This document shows positions 34,955-44,404 of a stretch of 64,000 bases of DNA, one piece after another. The stretch is from contig NZ_BCVH01000015.1 of assembly GCF_001591645.1 (NCBI RefSeq), positions 34,026 to 98,025 on the forward strand, written 5' to 3'. Position 1 is the stretch's first letter, and every line of letters starts with the position of its first letter. The DNA comes from Robertmurraya korlensis NBRC 107688 (GTDB taxonomy: Bacteria > Bacillota > Bacilli > Bacillales > Cytobacillaceae). Under the pieces are notes generated by a model. The model saw nothing but the letters and a program-made list of their open reading frames with translations, was not told the origin of the DNA and did no database searches. The position numbers and the translations under genes were made by a program.

Positions 34955-35437
34955 TTATTCACTAGCGATATCAGCTAATTTCCCATCTGTTACAGATAAC
35001 AAGTCTTGAAGGGTAAGCTCCATTTGCACACCAATTTTTCCTCCGGACACAATAATGGAAGATAACTCCTCCGCACTTTCGTCGATTACCGTTGGATACT
35101 GTTTTTTCATCCCTACGGGAGAGCACCCACCACGAATATACCCTGTATACTTTTGTATATCCTTAACAGGGATCATTTCAATTTTCTTTTCAGCGCAACT
35201 TTGAGCACCTTTTTTCAGGTTTAACTCCTTCTCAACAGGAACAATCAAAACATATAACTGCTTACTTGTACCTTGAACCACAAGTGTTTTATATACCTGT
35301 TTGGCATCTCTTCCTATCTTTTCTGCGACAGAAACACCGTCAATTTTCCCATCATTTGAATCGTACGTGATTAATTCGTAGTCTACTTTTTTACTATCTA
35401 GAATTCGCATCGCATTTGTTTTCGCCTGCTTCACCAT
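34955..35437 (-). CDS. ybaK: Cys-tRNA(Pro)/Cys-tRNA(Cys) deacylase YbaK
   Basis: 160 residues, YbaK/EbsC family. It hydrolyses Cys mis-attached to tRNA(Pro). Features: KTNAMRILDSKKVDYELITY at the N-terminus, the invariant Lys in DAKQVYKTLVVQG, VPVEKELNLKKGAQ, and GYIRGGCSPVGMKKQYPTVID with the G-G-x-S-P-x-G loop that forms the tRNA 3'-end site. Its ATG follows GGGTGG. Monocistronic. Confidence 0.93.
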   Translation of the reverse strand: MVKQAKTNAMRILDSKKVDYELITYDSNDGKIDGVSVAEKIGRDAKQVYKTLVVQGTSKQLYVLIVPVEKELNLKKGAQSCAEKKIEMIPVKDIQKYTGYIRGGCSPVGMKKQYPTVIDESAEELSSIIVSGGKIGVQMELTLQDLLSVTDGKLADIASE

Positions 35438-35465
35438 ACGCCCACCCTTTTTATTTTTATAATAC

Positions 35466-35502
35466 GAAAAAAGGCTGGGAGATACAATTCCCTGCCTTTT
35501 AA
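35466..35502 (-). terminator. Terminator after the first ugd gene
   Basis: On the minus strand AAAAGGCAGGGA pairs with TCCCAGCCTTTT (one mismatch) around ATTGTATC and runs into TTC, eight bases after the stop codon at 35510. Confidence 0.85.
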
Positions 35503-35509
35503 GTCCTAT

Positions 35510-36829
35510 TTAATAACGTAAAATGGGTGTCTTTCTCTCTACTACTCTCCGACCAATAGAGATATACGTCATATCAGAGCGTTCCGCTTCCTCTAACTTG
35601 TAGCAATTCCTACCGTCAATAACGAGCGGTTCTCGCATCATTCGATTGTAATTATCTAGGGGAAATTCCTTTATTTCCGCCCATTCCGTCACAATACACA
35701 CCAAATCAGCTTGCGTAATAGCGTTCTCTATTGTATCCGAAAAGTGGATTAAATCTCGATATCTCTTTTTTACATGTTTAGAAGCAATTGGATCGAACAC
35801 ACGGACATGGGCCCCTGCTCCTACTAACTCATCAATCAGTGGAATAGATGGAGCGTCCCGTATATCATCGGTGTTTGGTTTAAAGGACAGCCCCAAAACA
35901 GCAACGTCTTTTCCTTCAACAGTTCCCATACGATTAATCGCCTTTTCAAAAAGAAGTGATTTTTGCTTCTCATTCACCTGTATAACAGAACGGAGAATTT
36001 GAAACTCATATCCGTACAGGCTTGCTACATTTTCTAACGCTTTCGTATCCTTCGGGAAACAGGAACCACCAAAACCTATACCAGCCTTTAGAAAAGGCGT
36101 TCCAATTCGACTATCCATTCCCATCCCAAGAGCAACATCCTCTACATTTGCCCCCGTATAATCACACAGCCTTGCAATTTCATTAATAAACGAAATCTTT
36201 GTGGCTAAAAAGGTATTCGATGCGTACTTAACCATTTCAGCACTACAAATGCTCATATGAACAATAGGAATTTGGAGAGGTTGAAAGATCTTCTCTACTT
36301 TTTCCATGGCTGCTTTGTTATTTGAACCAATCACAATTCGATCACCGTGAAACGTATCATAAATCCCAGAGCCTTCTCGAAGGAATTCGGGATTTGAGAC
36401 TACATCAACAGAAATACCCCTCCTGTCGAACATGGCTTGGAGCTGGTCATTTGTACCAATGGGGACGGTGCTTTTTGTTACGATGATTTTATGTGAAGTG
36501 ATATGTTGTGCCATGGTTTCTGCAGCCTGCTGGATATAAGTTAAATCTGCCGCTCCATCCTCCTTTTCAGGAGTTCCAACTGCTAGAAAAATCACTTCTG
36601 CGTGCTTATAAGCTTGCTTTGCATCTGTTGAAAAGTGGAGCCTTTTTGCTAGGAGCTGCTTTGACAATAACTCTTCTAGGCCTGGTTCATAAATGGGACA
36701 AATACCTGATTGCAGCAAATTGATTTTCTGTTCATCTGTATCTAAACAAACCACATCATGCCCAATCTCAGCTAGGCAAACACCTGTTACTAACCCGACA
36801 TACCCGGTCCCACAGACTGTTATTTTCAT
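35510..36829 (-). CDS. UDP-glucose 6-dehydrogenase (copy 1)
   Basis: 439 residues. It oxidises UDP-glucose to UDP-glucuronate with two NAD. Motifs: VCGTGYVGLVTGVCLAEIGH (Rossmann), VFLAVGTPEKEDGAADL, TKSTVPIGTND, NPEFLREGSGIYD, KYASNTFLATKISFINE, and the catalytic cysteine in GIGFGGSCFPKDTKAL. Close to TuaD/YtcA/Ugd. Stand-alone, with its own terminator; a second copy lies at 54495-55814 in an operon. This one may serve teichuronic acid or another pool. Confidence 0.93.
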   Translation of the reverse strand: MKITVCGTGYVGLVTGVCLAEIGHDVVCLDTDEQKINLLQSGICPIYEPGLEELLSKQLLAKRLHFSTDAKQAYKHAEVIFLAVGTPEKEDGAADLTYIQQAAETMAQHITSHKIIVTKSTVPIGTNDQLQAMFDRRGISVDVVSNPEFLREGSGIYDTFHGDRIVIGSNNKAAMEKVEKIFQPLQIPIVHMSICSAEMVKYASNTFLATKISFINEIARLCDYTGANVEDVALGMGMDSRIGTPFLKAGIGFGGSCFPKDTKALENVASLYGYEFQILRSVIQVNEKQKSLLFEKAINRMGTVEGKDVAVLGLSFKPNTDDIRDAPSIPLIDELVGAGAHVRVFDPIASKHVKKRYRDLIHFSDTIENAITQADLVCIVTEWAEIKEFPLDNYNRMMREPLVIDGRNCYKLEEAERSDMTYISIGRRVVERKTPILRY

Positions 36830-36916
36830 AAGACCCCCCCATTAATCGTATCATTATCTTACTATCAGTATAGTTTGTATGTATAGGAAGAATTGCTAAA
36901 ATCGTGTTAAGAAATT

Positions 36917-36948
36917 GAAAAGACCATATCAAGAGGATATGGTCTTTT
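36917..36948. terminator. Terminator between alpha-glucosidase and ugd genes
   Basis: A 9-bp perfect stem GACCATATC / GATATGGTC with a 5-nt loop, T-runs on both sides; it ends the leftward alpha-glucosidase gene at 36958. Confidence 0.85.
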
Positions 36949-36957
36949 CGGGTAAAA

Positions 36958-38622
36958 TTATGTTAAACGATACACTCTTGTCTCAAACGGTTTTAATGTA
37001 AACCCGTTCATGCTCTCATGCGGATCAACTTCGTAATTTGCCAATAATACCTGATTGTGCTTTAGCTCTAACTCCTCTATAGCAAAGGTTGCATCCTCTG
37101 CTGTTAGATTCGACAGAACCACAACTTTATCGTTGTCACTTTGACGTGTGTACGCATAGATTTTCGGATCTTCCTCTAAAAGAAGCTCATATATACCGTA
37201 TGTGAACACTTCATTGTTCTTCTTCAGCTGAATCATCTTTTTATAAAAGGAGAGAATCGACCCTTCCTCCTCCAGCTGCTTTTTCACATTAATCTCTTTA
37301 TAGTTCGGATTCACATTCATCCACGGTGTTCCTGTTGTAAACCCTGCTTGATCGTCATCAGACCATTGCATTGGAGTACGGCTATTATCTCTTGAAGTAG
37401 CCCAAATGATTTCCATAATGTCCTCGTGCGAAACCCCTTCTTCACGCTTCAATCGATACATATTCTTTGCAGCTACATCATCATAATCATCAATACTTGG
37501 GAAGTGGACATTTGTCATTCCAATTTCCTGACCCTGATAAATAAATGGTGTCCCCTGCATTAGGAAATACATGGCGGCCATGCTTGTTGCACTTTCATAC
37601 CAGTACTCTTTGTCGTTCCCCCAGGTGGAGACAATTCTTGGCTTATCGTGATTTTCGATAAACAACGCATTCCAGCCATCCTTTTCTAATCCCTTTTGCC
37701 AGCGAGTAAGTACCTTTTTCAAACCTAAAATATCAAGACCCTTCGCAGGATCGGTATCCCAAAGATCTAGATGTTCAAACTGGAATACCATGTTCATTTT
37801 ACCTTCTTCTTCTCCTACCCAAAGATGTGCTTCGTCTACTGACACCCCGTTCGCTTCTCCTACTGTCATAACATCGTAATTTCCGTAGGTCTTATCTTGC
37901 ATCTCAGAAAGGAATTCATGTATTCCCTCCTGATTCATATGCATGTCAAAAGAAGAAACATATTTCTTCTGCACCGGGTTTGGCATATCTGGGAATCCCG
38001 GACGCTTTTTAATATGGCTTATTGCATCGATTCGGAACCCATCGATCCCCTTATCCAGCCAGTAGTTCATCATACCGTAGACAGCCTCACGAACCTCAGG
38101 GTTTTCCCAGTTCAAATCAGGCTGCTTTGTTGAAAACACATGCAAATAGTACTGGTTCGTTTGTTCATCGTACTCCCAAGCAGATCCTCCGAAAATACTT
38201 TCCCAGTTATTCGGTTCTGCTCCCTCTTTCCCATCACGCCAAATATACCAATCGCGCTTTGGATTGTCCTTTGATTGACGTGATTCGATAAACCATTGAT
38301 GCTCATCACTAGTGTGATTAGGAACTAGATCAATTATCAGCTTCATTCCTCTTTCATGGACCCCCACTAAAAGAGCATCAAAATCTTCCATCGTCCCGAA
38401 GTCTTCCATAATATCTTCATAATCTGATATATCATATCCATTGTCATCATTCGGTGATTTGTACATAGGACAAATCCAAATTACATCAATCCCTAGATCT
38501 TTTATATAATCAAGTCGCTGAATCATACCCTGTAAATCACCAATTCCATCTCCATTTGAATCCTGGAAGCTTCTTGGATAAATCTGATATGCCACAGCTT
38601 CCTTCCACCATATCTTCTTCAT
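36958..38622 (-). CDS. GH13_31 alpha-glucosidase (copy 1, probably alpha-1,4-type)
   Basis: 554 residues, GH13. N-terminus WWKEAVAYQIYPRSFQDSNG; nucleophile Asp in GIDGFRIDAISHI, acid/base Glu in MTVGEANGV, and third Asp in FIENHDKPR. No signal peptide, so it is cytoplasmic. The residue after the nucleophile is Ala (IDAISHI), which in this family goes with alpha-1,4 rather than alpha-1,6 specificity. The paralogue at 48256-49932 has Val (MDVINLI). A cre/LacI-type operator lies upstream. Alternatives: oligo-1,6-glucosidase or trehalose-6-phosphate hydrolase. Confidence 0.88.
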   Translation of the reverse strand: MKKIWWKEAVAYQIYPRSFQDSNGDGIGDLQGMIQRLDYIKDLGIDVIWICPMYKSPNDDNGYDISDYEDIMEDFGTMEDFDALLVGVHERGMKLIIDLVPNHTSDEHQWFIESRQSKDNPKRDWYIWRDGKEGAEPNNWESIFGGSAWEYDEQTNQYYLHVFSTKQPDLNWENPEVREAVYGMMNYWLDKGIDGFRIDAISHIKKRPGFPDMPNPVQKKYVSSFDMHMNQEGIHEFLSEMQDKTYGNYDVMTVGEANGVSVDEAHLWVGEEEGKMNMVFQFEHLDLWDTDPAKGLDILGLKKVLTRWQKGLEKDGWNALFIENHDKPRIVSTWGNDKEYWYESATSMAAMYFLMQGTPFIYQGQEIGMTNVHFPSIDDYDDVAAKNMYRLKREEGVSHEDIMEIIWATSRDNSRTPMQWSDDDQAGFTTGTPWMNVNPNYKEINVKKQLEEEGSILSFYKKMIQLKKNNEVFTYGIYELLLEEDPKIYAYTRQSDNDKVVVLSNLTAEDATFAIEELELKHNQVLLANYEVDPHESMNGFTLKPFETRVYRLT

Positions 38623-38678
38623 AAATTACCCCTCTGACATTCTATTTTTTTGATCACTTATACATCTTGTTAGTTAGC

Positions 38679-38690
38679 GCAACCGTTTGC
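38679..38690. promoter_or_regulatory. cre / LacI-type operator upstream of alpha-glucosidase copy 1
   Basis: GCAACCGTTTGC, 57 bp upstream of the start codon. On the minus strand ATGCAAACGGTTGCG differs from the CcpA cre consensus in only the last position. A MalR-type LacI repressor site is equally possible. Confidence 0.6.
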
Positions 38691-38852
38691 ATAAATGGTG
38701 ATAAAAAATAACCTTCTAAAGGTTGCACTGTTGTTTATAGTTTAACGCTTACATTCATTTTACGCAATACTGATTTCCCTTCTGGTCTGCAGTGTCCTCC
38801 ATCCCTTAAGCACCATACGATATGTTATGCATAGATGAGGGAGGAATATGTA

Positions 38853-39578
38853 GTGAAAAAAACCTATCAACAAGCTCTAGCGTATTACGGTATTGCTGGA
38901 GCCCACCCTGGTGGACATTCATTAACAAAAAAGATGGTAAAACGGGAACATATTACAAAGGATACAACCATCCTAGATGCAGGCTGCGGGGTAGGATTAA
39001 CGTCTGCCTATATTGCTAAAAGGTTTGGAGCGCACGTCACAGCTATCGATCTCCTTCCTGAGATGGTGGAAAAAGCCCGCGAGCGTGTTACCTCTCAAGG
39101 TTTGCCTGTTACTATTAAACAAGCTAGTCTGGAAAACCTCCCTTTTGAAGATGAGAGTTTTGACCTTATTTTAGCTGAATCGGTTCTGACGTTTACGAAT
39201 GTAGAAAAGTCACTCAGTGAGCTTCATCGAGTGTTAAAAAAAGATGGTGTACTCTTAGCTATTGAAATGAGCGGTGACGATTCCCTTGCTCCGAGTGATC
39301 GCCAAAGAATTCAATCCGTGTATGGAATCTCGAGTATATTTTCAGAACAACAATGGGTTCAGTTATTTGAAAAGACAGGTTTTCATTCTCTCCAAGTTCT
39401 TCTCCGACGTACCGCTTGGGAGGAAATGCTAAGCGGCGAAGGGGGAACATCAGATGCTTCGCCTTCGATGCCGGTAAGCAACCATCCAGTATATGATCAA
39501 GTAATGGTAGCCCATCAGCAACTGCTCGGGTTTTACGGAGACCGGCTAGGGTACCGGGTATTACGATGTAGGAAGTGA
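38853..39578 (+). CDS. Class I SAM-dependent methyltransferase
   Basis: 241 residues from the GTG at 38853, seven bases after GGGAGGA; an upstream in-frame ATG at 38835 overlaps that site. Methyltransferase fold: motif I ILDAGCGVGLTSAYIAKRFG (~residues 46-65), VTAIDLLPEMVEKARERV (motif post-I), LPFEDESFDLILAESVLTF (motif II) and LHRVLKKDGVLLAIEM (motif III). UbiE/COQ5-like, but the substrate is unclear. Monocistronic. Confidence 0.85.
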   Translation: MKKTYQQALAYYGIAGAHPGGHSLTKKMVKREHITKDTTILDAGCGVGLTSAYIAKRFGAHVTAIDLLPEMVEKARERVTSQGLPVTIKQASLENLPFEDESFDLILAESVLTFTNVEKSLSELHRVLKKDGVLLAIEMSGDDSLAPSDRQRIQSVYGISSIFSEQQWVQLFEKTGFHSLQVLLRRTAWEEMLSGEGGTSDASPSMPVSNHPVYDQVMVAHQQLLGFYGDRLGYRVLRCRK

Positions 39579-39646
39579 GTGAGTAACGGGGACAGGTTTG
39601 CTGTTGGAGCTAGTAGGTCGGTTCGGGAGAGTTGGATATAGATTTC

Positions 39647-39660
39647 GGAATCGCAAATAA
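39647..39660 (-). repeat. Single copy of intergenic motif TTATTTGCGATTCC
   Basis: The complement of the 14-mer found in tandem at 53648-53661. It lies in the 193-bp noncoding gap between the methyltransferase and the reductase genes, and AACCTAACC occurs a few bases away in both places. Confidence 0.5.
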
Positions 39661-39742
39661 CTACACAACCTAACCCGACAATATACTAAAAATCAGTTGA
39701 AATTGCTTAAAATCCAACAATAAGAACCAAAAACATTCTTCT

Positions 39743-39770
39743 GGCCGTCCAAACGACGGCCAGTTTTCAA
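39743..39770 (+). terminator. Terminator downstream of the methyltransferase gene
   Basis: A 9-bp perfect stem CTGGCCGTC / GACGGCCAG with a 5-nt loop and TTTT on the plus strand. It is 165 bp after the methyltransferase stop codon and next to the convergent reductase gene. Confidence 0.75.
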
Positions 39771-39771
39771 T

Positions 39772-40671
39772 TTAAGATTCATTCATCAACGATTTATGAA
39801 TAAAAATAGCCGCTTGGAGGCCATCTCCCATCGCAACTGTTACTTGTTCGGAGTGAGCAACCACATCACCTGCTGCCCATACATGTTTAATATTCGTCAT
39901 TTTTGAACGAGGATCCACTAGAATATGTTTATTTTCCATGCGTTCAACTCCGAGCTGAGCTGCAAGCTCCGAACGAACCTCATTGTTCCCAAAGGCGACA
40001 AATCCATGGTTCGAAACTAATTGAGTTCCATCTGCCAATTGTACCCCTTGAAACTGCCCGTCCTTCGCCTGCACCTGTTCAATAGATTCCTCATAGTATT
40101 CAATGTTCTCCTTTTTTAATCTCTTAAGGAGGGTTTCATCCACTTCTTTTCGTTCGTGATTCACATACACAAGTTTTTTTGACCAAAACAATAAAGTCAA
40201 GGCAGCATTTGCTCCAACATTTCCTGAGCCAATTACGATACATTCCTGATCTTTGATTTCATATCCATCACAATCCGGGCAAATATAGACACTTTGCCCT
40301 AGGCATGGGTACAGCTCAGGAATGGGTGGGATTCGGTCCATTACCCCGGTTGCAAGTAGCAATCTCTTCGCCCTTTTCTCATCTCCATGATGAGTCGTTA
40401 CATGAAAAACCTCGTTTTTCTTCTCGACCTTTTCGACTTTTTCTAGTAAAAATTCCACTCCATATTGTTTCGCCTGTTCCTCACCAATTGAACGTAAATA
40501 TTCACCGCTTACTCCGGATGGATACCCAAGAACATTGTGATAGCTCCGACAGAGGGTAGATCTGCCGTCGCCTGAATCAATTACGAGTACCTTGTACATA
40601 TATCTTCCTAGCTGAATCGCACATTGTAATCCAGCTATTCCTCCACCAATAATGACACAATCATAGACCAC
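39772..40671 (-). CDS. Thioredoxin-reductase-like FAD oxidoreductase
   Basis: 299 residues from a GTG start (GGAGCGG upstream). Two Rossmann motifs: VIIGGGIAGLQCAIQLGRYM (FAD) and VIGSGNVGANAALTL (NAD(P)). The redox pair is CPDCDGYEI at about residues 133-136, in the place of CATC in TrxB, and the C-terminal KHVWAAGDVVAHS is the FAD-binding ATG/GD motif. Shorter than TrxB and without its usual C-terminal binding helix, so the electron acceptor may be another disulfide protein. Similar proteins are called NAD(P)/FAD-dependent oxidoreductase. Confidence 0.85.
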   Translation of the reverse strand: MVYDCVIIGGGIAGLQCAIQLGRYMYKVLVIDSGDGRSTLCRSYHNVLGYPSGVSGEYLRSIGEEQAKQYGVEFLLEKVEKVEKKNEVFHVTTHHGDEKRAKRLLLATGVMDRIPPIPELYPCLGQSVYICPDCDGYEIKDQECIVIGSGNVGANAALTLLFWSKKLVYVNHERKEVDETLLKRLKKENIEYYEESIEQVQAKDGQFQGVQLADGTQLVSNHGFVAFGNNEVRSELAAQLGVERMENKHILVDPRSKMTNIKHVWAAGDVVAHSEQVTVAMGDGLQAAIFIHKSLMNES

Positions 40672-40765
40672 TGTTTTTCCGCTCCTTCCTACCTCCTTAC
40701 CTTGCCCAACTATCGGATGTTTTTTTCTAAAAAGAAGAAAAAGCTGACCCTTAAAGGACCAACTT

Positions 40766-42535
40766 TCACATAATTGCCTTTTGTTGTTGCGTACGAACTA
40801 AGTCTGCATAAAATCCATCTTTTTTCAATAATTCTTTGTTTGAACCCTTTTCAATGACCTGACCGTCCTTTAGCACAACAATTAGGTCAGCGTTTTGAAT
40901 GGTGTTCAATCGGTGGGCGATCACAAATGTTGTACGCCCCTTCATCAGCCTTTCTAACGCCTCGATAATTTTCATTTCCGTAATGGTATCGATACTGCTC
41001 GTAGCCTCATCTAAAATCAATAAAGCTGGATCTGCAAGTAATGCCCGGGCAATGGATAACAGCTGTCTTTGCCCATGACTAATTCCTGATCCTTCCCCAT
41101 TCAAAGTTGTATCGTACCCGTTGGGAAGTTTCATGATAAAATCATGTGCATTCGCTTCCTTTGCTGCCTGAAGAACCTCTTCATCAGTAGCATCTAAGCG
41201 CCCAAATCGAATATTCTCTCGAACGGTTGACTCAAATAATATGGAATCCTGTAACACAAACCCGATTTGCTTTCTAAGACTGGTTCGGGTGATTTCTTTG
41301 CTATCTATTCCATCAATCCAAATCGTCCCTTCATCACTATCGTAAAAACGAGCGAGCAAGGAAATAACCGTCGTTTTTCCTGCTCCCGTTGGTCCAACTA
41401 ACGCAACCGTTTCACCCATTCTTGCTTGAAAGCTTACATCCCTTAAAGTTGAAAGACCCTTGTCATAGGAGAATCCCACCTGATCAAACACAATGTCCCC
41501 TCGTAAATGATCGATGGACCTTGCTTTGCCTTCATCGTCCTGTTCCTCTTTTTCATCCATGATTTGAAACACACGCTCCGCACCTGCTACAGCCGATAAA
41601 ATCATGTTGAACTGGTTTGCGAGATCATTTAATGGTCTCGTGAACTGCCTAGAGTATGTAGTAAAAGTAACAATGACACCGATTGATACAGACCCCTTAA
41701 TCGCAAGAATTCCGCCAATCCCAACAATGATTGCAAAGCTTACATTGTTTAGCATGTTCATTAGTTTTGGAATAAAGCCTGAGTAGGTTTGAGCCCAATA
41801 GTTGGATTCCTTTAACGAATCGTTTTTCTCTGCAAACAGCTCAATGACTCTACGCTCCTGTGAGTACATTTTCACAATTTTTTGACCACCCAGTGTTTCC
41901 TCAATGAAACCATTCATTTCACCGAGCGTTTTTTGCTGCTCCTTAAAGAACTTCCCTGTTCGGTTTGTGATCCACTTTAGTCCGGCAAACATAACAGGAA
42001 CAATCGTTAATGTTAGTACGGTTAATAACGGACTAAGCCACAACATCATAGCAATCGTTCCTATAATCGTTAATGTACTTGTAACGACCTGAATAATGGC
42101 TGAGTTTAATGTTCGGCTGACATTTTCCATATCGTTCGTTAAACGACTCATAAGTTCGCCATGCTGACGCTTCTGAAAGAAGGAAATTGATAGCAAATGC
42201 AGCTTTTTAAAAAGCTGATTTCTCATGCGAAAAACGATTTCTTGTGCGATCCCAATCATCCAATAGTTTTGAAAAAATAAGGCACCTGACTGCAGAAGAA
42301 AGACGATGATTACCCCAAATAACAAGAATAAAAATCTCTCCTTATTGGTCCCTGCAATGACATCATCGACCGCCACTCCTAATAAATAAGGTCCCACTAA
42401 GGAAAAAACCGAGCTTGCTATCACCATAAAAAGCACCCAAGTAAGCAGTGTCTTTTCTTTGTTTGCATACCCGAGAACCCTAAGCAGTGTTCCCTTCATA
42501 TTCTTTGCCTTTGGTGTAGTTTGAGGTTTATGCAA
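40766..42535 (-). CDS. Heterodimeric ABC exporter, subunit 2
   Basis: 589 residues from a TTG start that overlaps the end of the partner gene by 8 bp (AAAGGAGATGG upstream). Six transmembrane helices in the first ~320 residues, then an ATPase domain: Walker A GPTGAGKTTV, Walker B LLILDEATSSID with the catalytic Glu, and H-loop IAHRLNTIQ. The signature reads ISHGQRQLLSIA, with His where Gly is normal. Together with the degenerate partner this gives one canonical and one altered ATP site, as in BmrCD/YheIH or TM287/288. Probably multidrug efflux. Confidence 0.9.
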   Translation of the reverse strand: MHKPQTTPKAKNMKGTLLRVLGYANKEKTLLTWVLFMVIASSVFSLVGPYLLGVAVDDVIAGTNKERFLFLLFGVIIVFLLQSGALFFQNYWMIGIAQEIVFRMRNQLFKKLHLLSISFFQKRQHGELMSRLTNDMENVSRTLNSAIIQVVTSTLTIIGTIAMMLWLSPLLTVLTLTIVPVMFAGLKWITNRTGKFFKEQQKTLGEMNGFIEETLGGQKIVKMYSQERRVIELFAEKNDSLKESNYWAQTYSGFIPKLMNMLNNVSFAIIVGIGGILAIKGSVSIGVIVTFTTYSRQFTRPLNDLANQFNMILSAVAGAERVFQIMDEKEEQDDEGKARSIDHLRGDIVFDQVGFSYDKGLSTLRDVSFQARMGETVALVGPTGAGKTTVISLLARFYDSDEGTIWIDGIDSKEITRTSLRKQIGFVLQDSILFESTVRENIRFGRLDATDEEVLQAAKEANAHDFIMKLPNGYDTTLNGEGSGISHGQRQLLSIARALLADPALLILDEATSSIDTITEMKIIEALERLMKGRTTFVIAHRLNTIQNADLIVVLKDGQVIEKGSNKELLKKDGFYADLVRTQQQKAIM

Positions 42536-44255
42536 GCTGTTCCATCTCCTTTTGCATCTGAGACCTGTATATTCTACGGTAACTGTCGCTTTCTTTTAGT
42601 AATTGTTCATGTGCCCCACTTGCTACTAAGCGGCCTTCCTCTAAAAGAAGGATCTGATCGGCCTTTATAACCGTGCTAATTTTTTGAGCAATAATAAACG
42701 TCGTACAGGCTTGTTCTTTAATTGATGATAGGATCTTTGCTTCTGTTTTTGCATCAAGTGCACTCGTACTATCATCCAATAACAAGATGCTTGGCTGCCT
42801 GACAATCGCCCTTGCTATGGAGAGTCGTTGCTTTTGACCACCAGATAAATTTACTCCACGTTGTCCCACCATGGTTTCGTATTGGTTCGGGAGAGTCATG
42901 ATGAACTCATGAATTTCTGCCTTTTTCGCAGCTTCTATAATCTCATCAAGGGTCGCATTCTCCTTTCCCCATCCGATATTCTCTTTTACTGTCCCCGTAA
43001 ATAAATGAGCTTCTTGAGGGACCATTCCAATTTGCTTTCGAAGTTCTTCCTTCTCATAATTCGTGATATCCTCATCGTCAATCGTAATTTCTCCCCCAGT
43101 TGCCTCAAATAAACGAGGGATCAACTGAAATAATGACGTTTTCCCTGACCCCGTTTCCCCTAAGATACCAATCCTTTCTCCAGCCTTTACCGTAAAGCTA
43201 ATATCTTCAAGTGTTGGATTAACTGATTGTGGGTATTGAAAATGAACGTGATGAAATTGTACCCGTCCGTCAATTGGTTTTCCTGTTGAAGATGTCTTAA
43301 GTTGTTCAGCACCTGTGTCCTGCTCAAGAATTTCAACAAGCCTTCCAGACGAGGCCTGTGCCCTAGAATAATTCATCATGACAAAGGAAAACACGGTAAA
43401 AGCAAACATAATTTTTGTTCCATAATTAAGCACCGCTACTATTTCTCCCGCTCGTGCTCCTCCAGTACCAAACTGAAGAGAACCGAACCATAGGATAACG
43501 ACCATTGCAACATTCATTCCGAACATGAGAATAGGCATCGTCATCTCCATAATTTGGAGGGCTTTCTTATTGTCTTCTCTGAGCAACTTGTTTATTTTTT
43601 CAAAGCGCCCCTGCTCATGATCACCTCTTGTAAAGGCTTTGATTATCCGAATACCTATTAAGTTTTCTTGAATGATACTATTCACTTCATCAAGCTTTTT
43701 TTGAACAAATTGAAAAAGAGTGACTCCTTTTCGAATAAGCATTAATACAATCACCATCAATAGCGGGACTGAAACAAGCAGAATGGTAGCCAGCTTCACG
43801 TTTACCGTGAATGCCATAATCATTCCACCTAAAATAAATAAAGGCGCCCGGAGTGCAATACGCAGGCTCATAAATAAGAAGTTCTGGATTTGAGTCACAT
43901 CATTTGTGAGTCTAGTAATTAAGGAAGAGGTGGGTATTTCCTGAAAATCCTTAAAGGCAAACTGTTGTATTTTTCCAAAAAGGTCTCTCCGAAGATCGTA
44001 ACCGACCCCTTGACCTACCTGGGAAGAGTAAAAGGAGTTTACAATTCCTGCAACAAAGGCGATAAAAGAAAGGAGTAAGAGAATGCCTCCCCATAGATAA
44101 ACGGGATTCATGTCTCCGTTTGCGATGCCTTCATCTATAATTCTTGCCATGAGTACTGGCTGGATAAGCTCCACCACTAGCTCAAAGCCGGTAAGTGCTA
44201 ACGCAATCATTGTGGCGTATTTATAGGGAAATATGTATCGAAAAAGCTTCTTCAT
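42528..44255 (-). CDS. Heterodimeric ABC exporter, subunit 1 (degenerate ATP site)
   Basis: 575 residues. Six transmembrane helices, then an ATPase domain with Walker A GETGSGKTSL and a canonical signature LSGGQKQRLSIA. The Walker B is LLLDDSTSALD (Asp instead of the catalytic Glu), and the H-loop is IAQKIS (Gln instead of His). These are the standard marks of the non-catalytic half of an asymmetric exporter. First gene of the pair; an inverted repeat TTGTAC-N14-GTACAA sits upstream. Confidence 0.9.
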   Translation of the reverse strand: MKKLFRYIFPYKYATMIALALTGFELVVELIQPVLMARIIDEGIANGDMNPVYLWGGILLLLSFIAFVAGIVNSFYSSQVGQGVGYDLRRDLFGKIQQFAFKDFQEIPTSSLITRLTNDVTQIQNFLFMSLRIALRAPLFILGGMIMAFTVNVKLATILLVSVPLLMVIVLMLIRKGVTLFQFVQKKLDEVNSIIQENLIGIRIIKAFTRGDHEQGRFEKINKLLREDNKKALQIMEMTMPILMFGMNVAMVVILWFGSLQFGTGGARAGEIVAVLNYGTKIMFAFTVFSFVMMNYSRAQASSGRLVEILEQDTGAEQLKTSSTGKPIDGRVQFHHVHFQYPQSVNPTLEDISFTVKAGERIGILGETGSGKTSLFQLIPRLFEATGGEITIDDEDITNYEKEELRKQIGMVPQEAHLFTGTVKENIGWGKENATLDEIIEAAKKAEIHEFIMTLPNQYETMVGQRGVNLSGGQKQRLSIARAIVRQPSILLLDDSTSALDAKTEAKILSSIKEQACTTFIIAQKISTVIKADQILLLEEGRLVASGAHEQLLKESDSYRRIYRSQMQKEMEQLA

Positions 44256-44320
44256 GGTGGGGTCCCTCCATCTCCATTTCCGAAAATATACAAATTATTT
44301 AGTATCCCTTACTATTTTTA

Positions 44321-44346
44321 TTGTACCATATTAATAAAGTGTACAA
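44321..44346. promoter_or_regulatory. Inverted repeat upstream of the ABC exporter operon
   Basis: TTGTAC at 44321-44326 and GTACAA at 44341-44346, 14 bp apart, 65 bp upstream of the exporter start codon, overlapping a likely promoter (TACAAT on the minus strand). Possible operator for a regulator not encoded nearby. Confidence 0.45.
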
Positions 44347-44373
44347 AATATTCAATCTTCTTTTAGAGCAAAC

Positions 44374-44396
44374 AAAAAAGCCTTTTGCAGGCTCTT
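44374..44396 (-). terminator. Terminator of tnrA
   Basis: On the minus strand AAGAGCC pairs with GGCTTTT around TGCAAAA, running into a T-tract, nine bases after the tnrA stop codon at 44405. Confidence 0.7.
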
Positions 44397-44404
44397 CATA
44401 AGGG

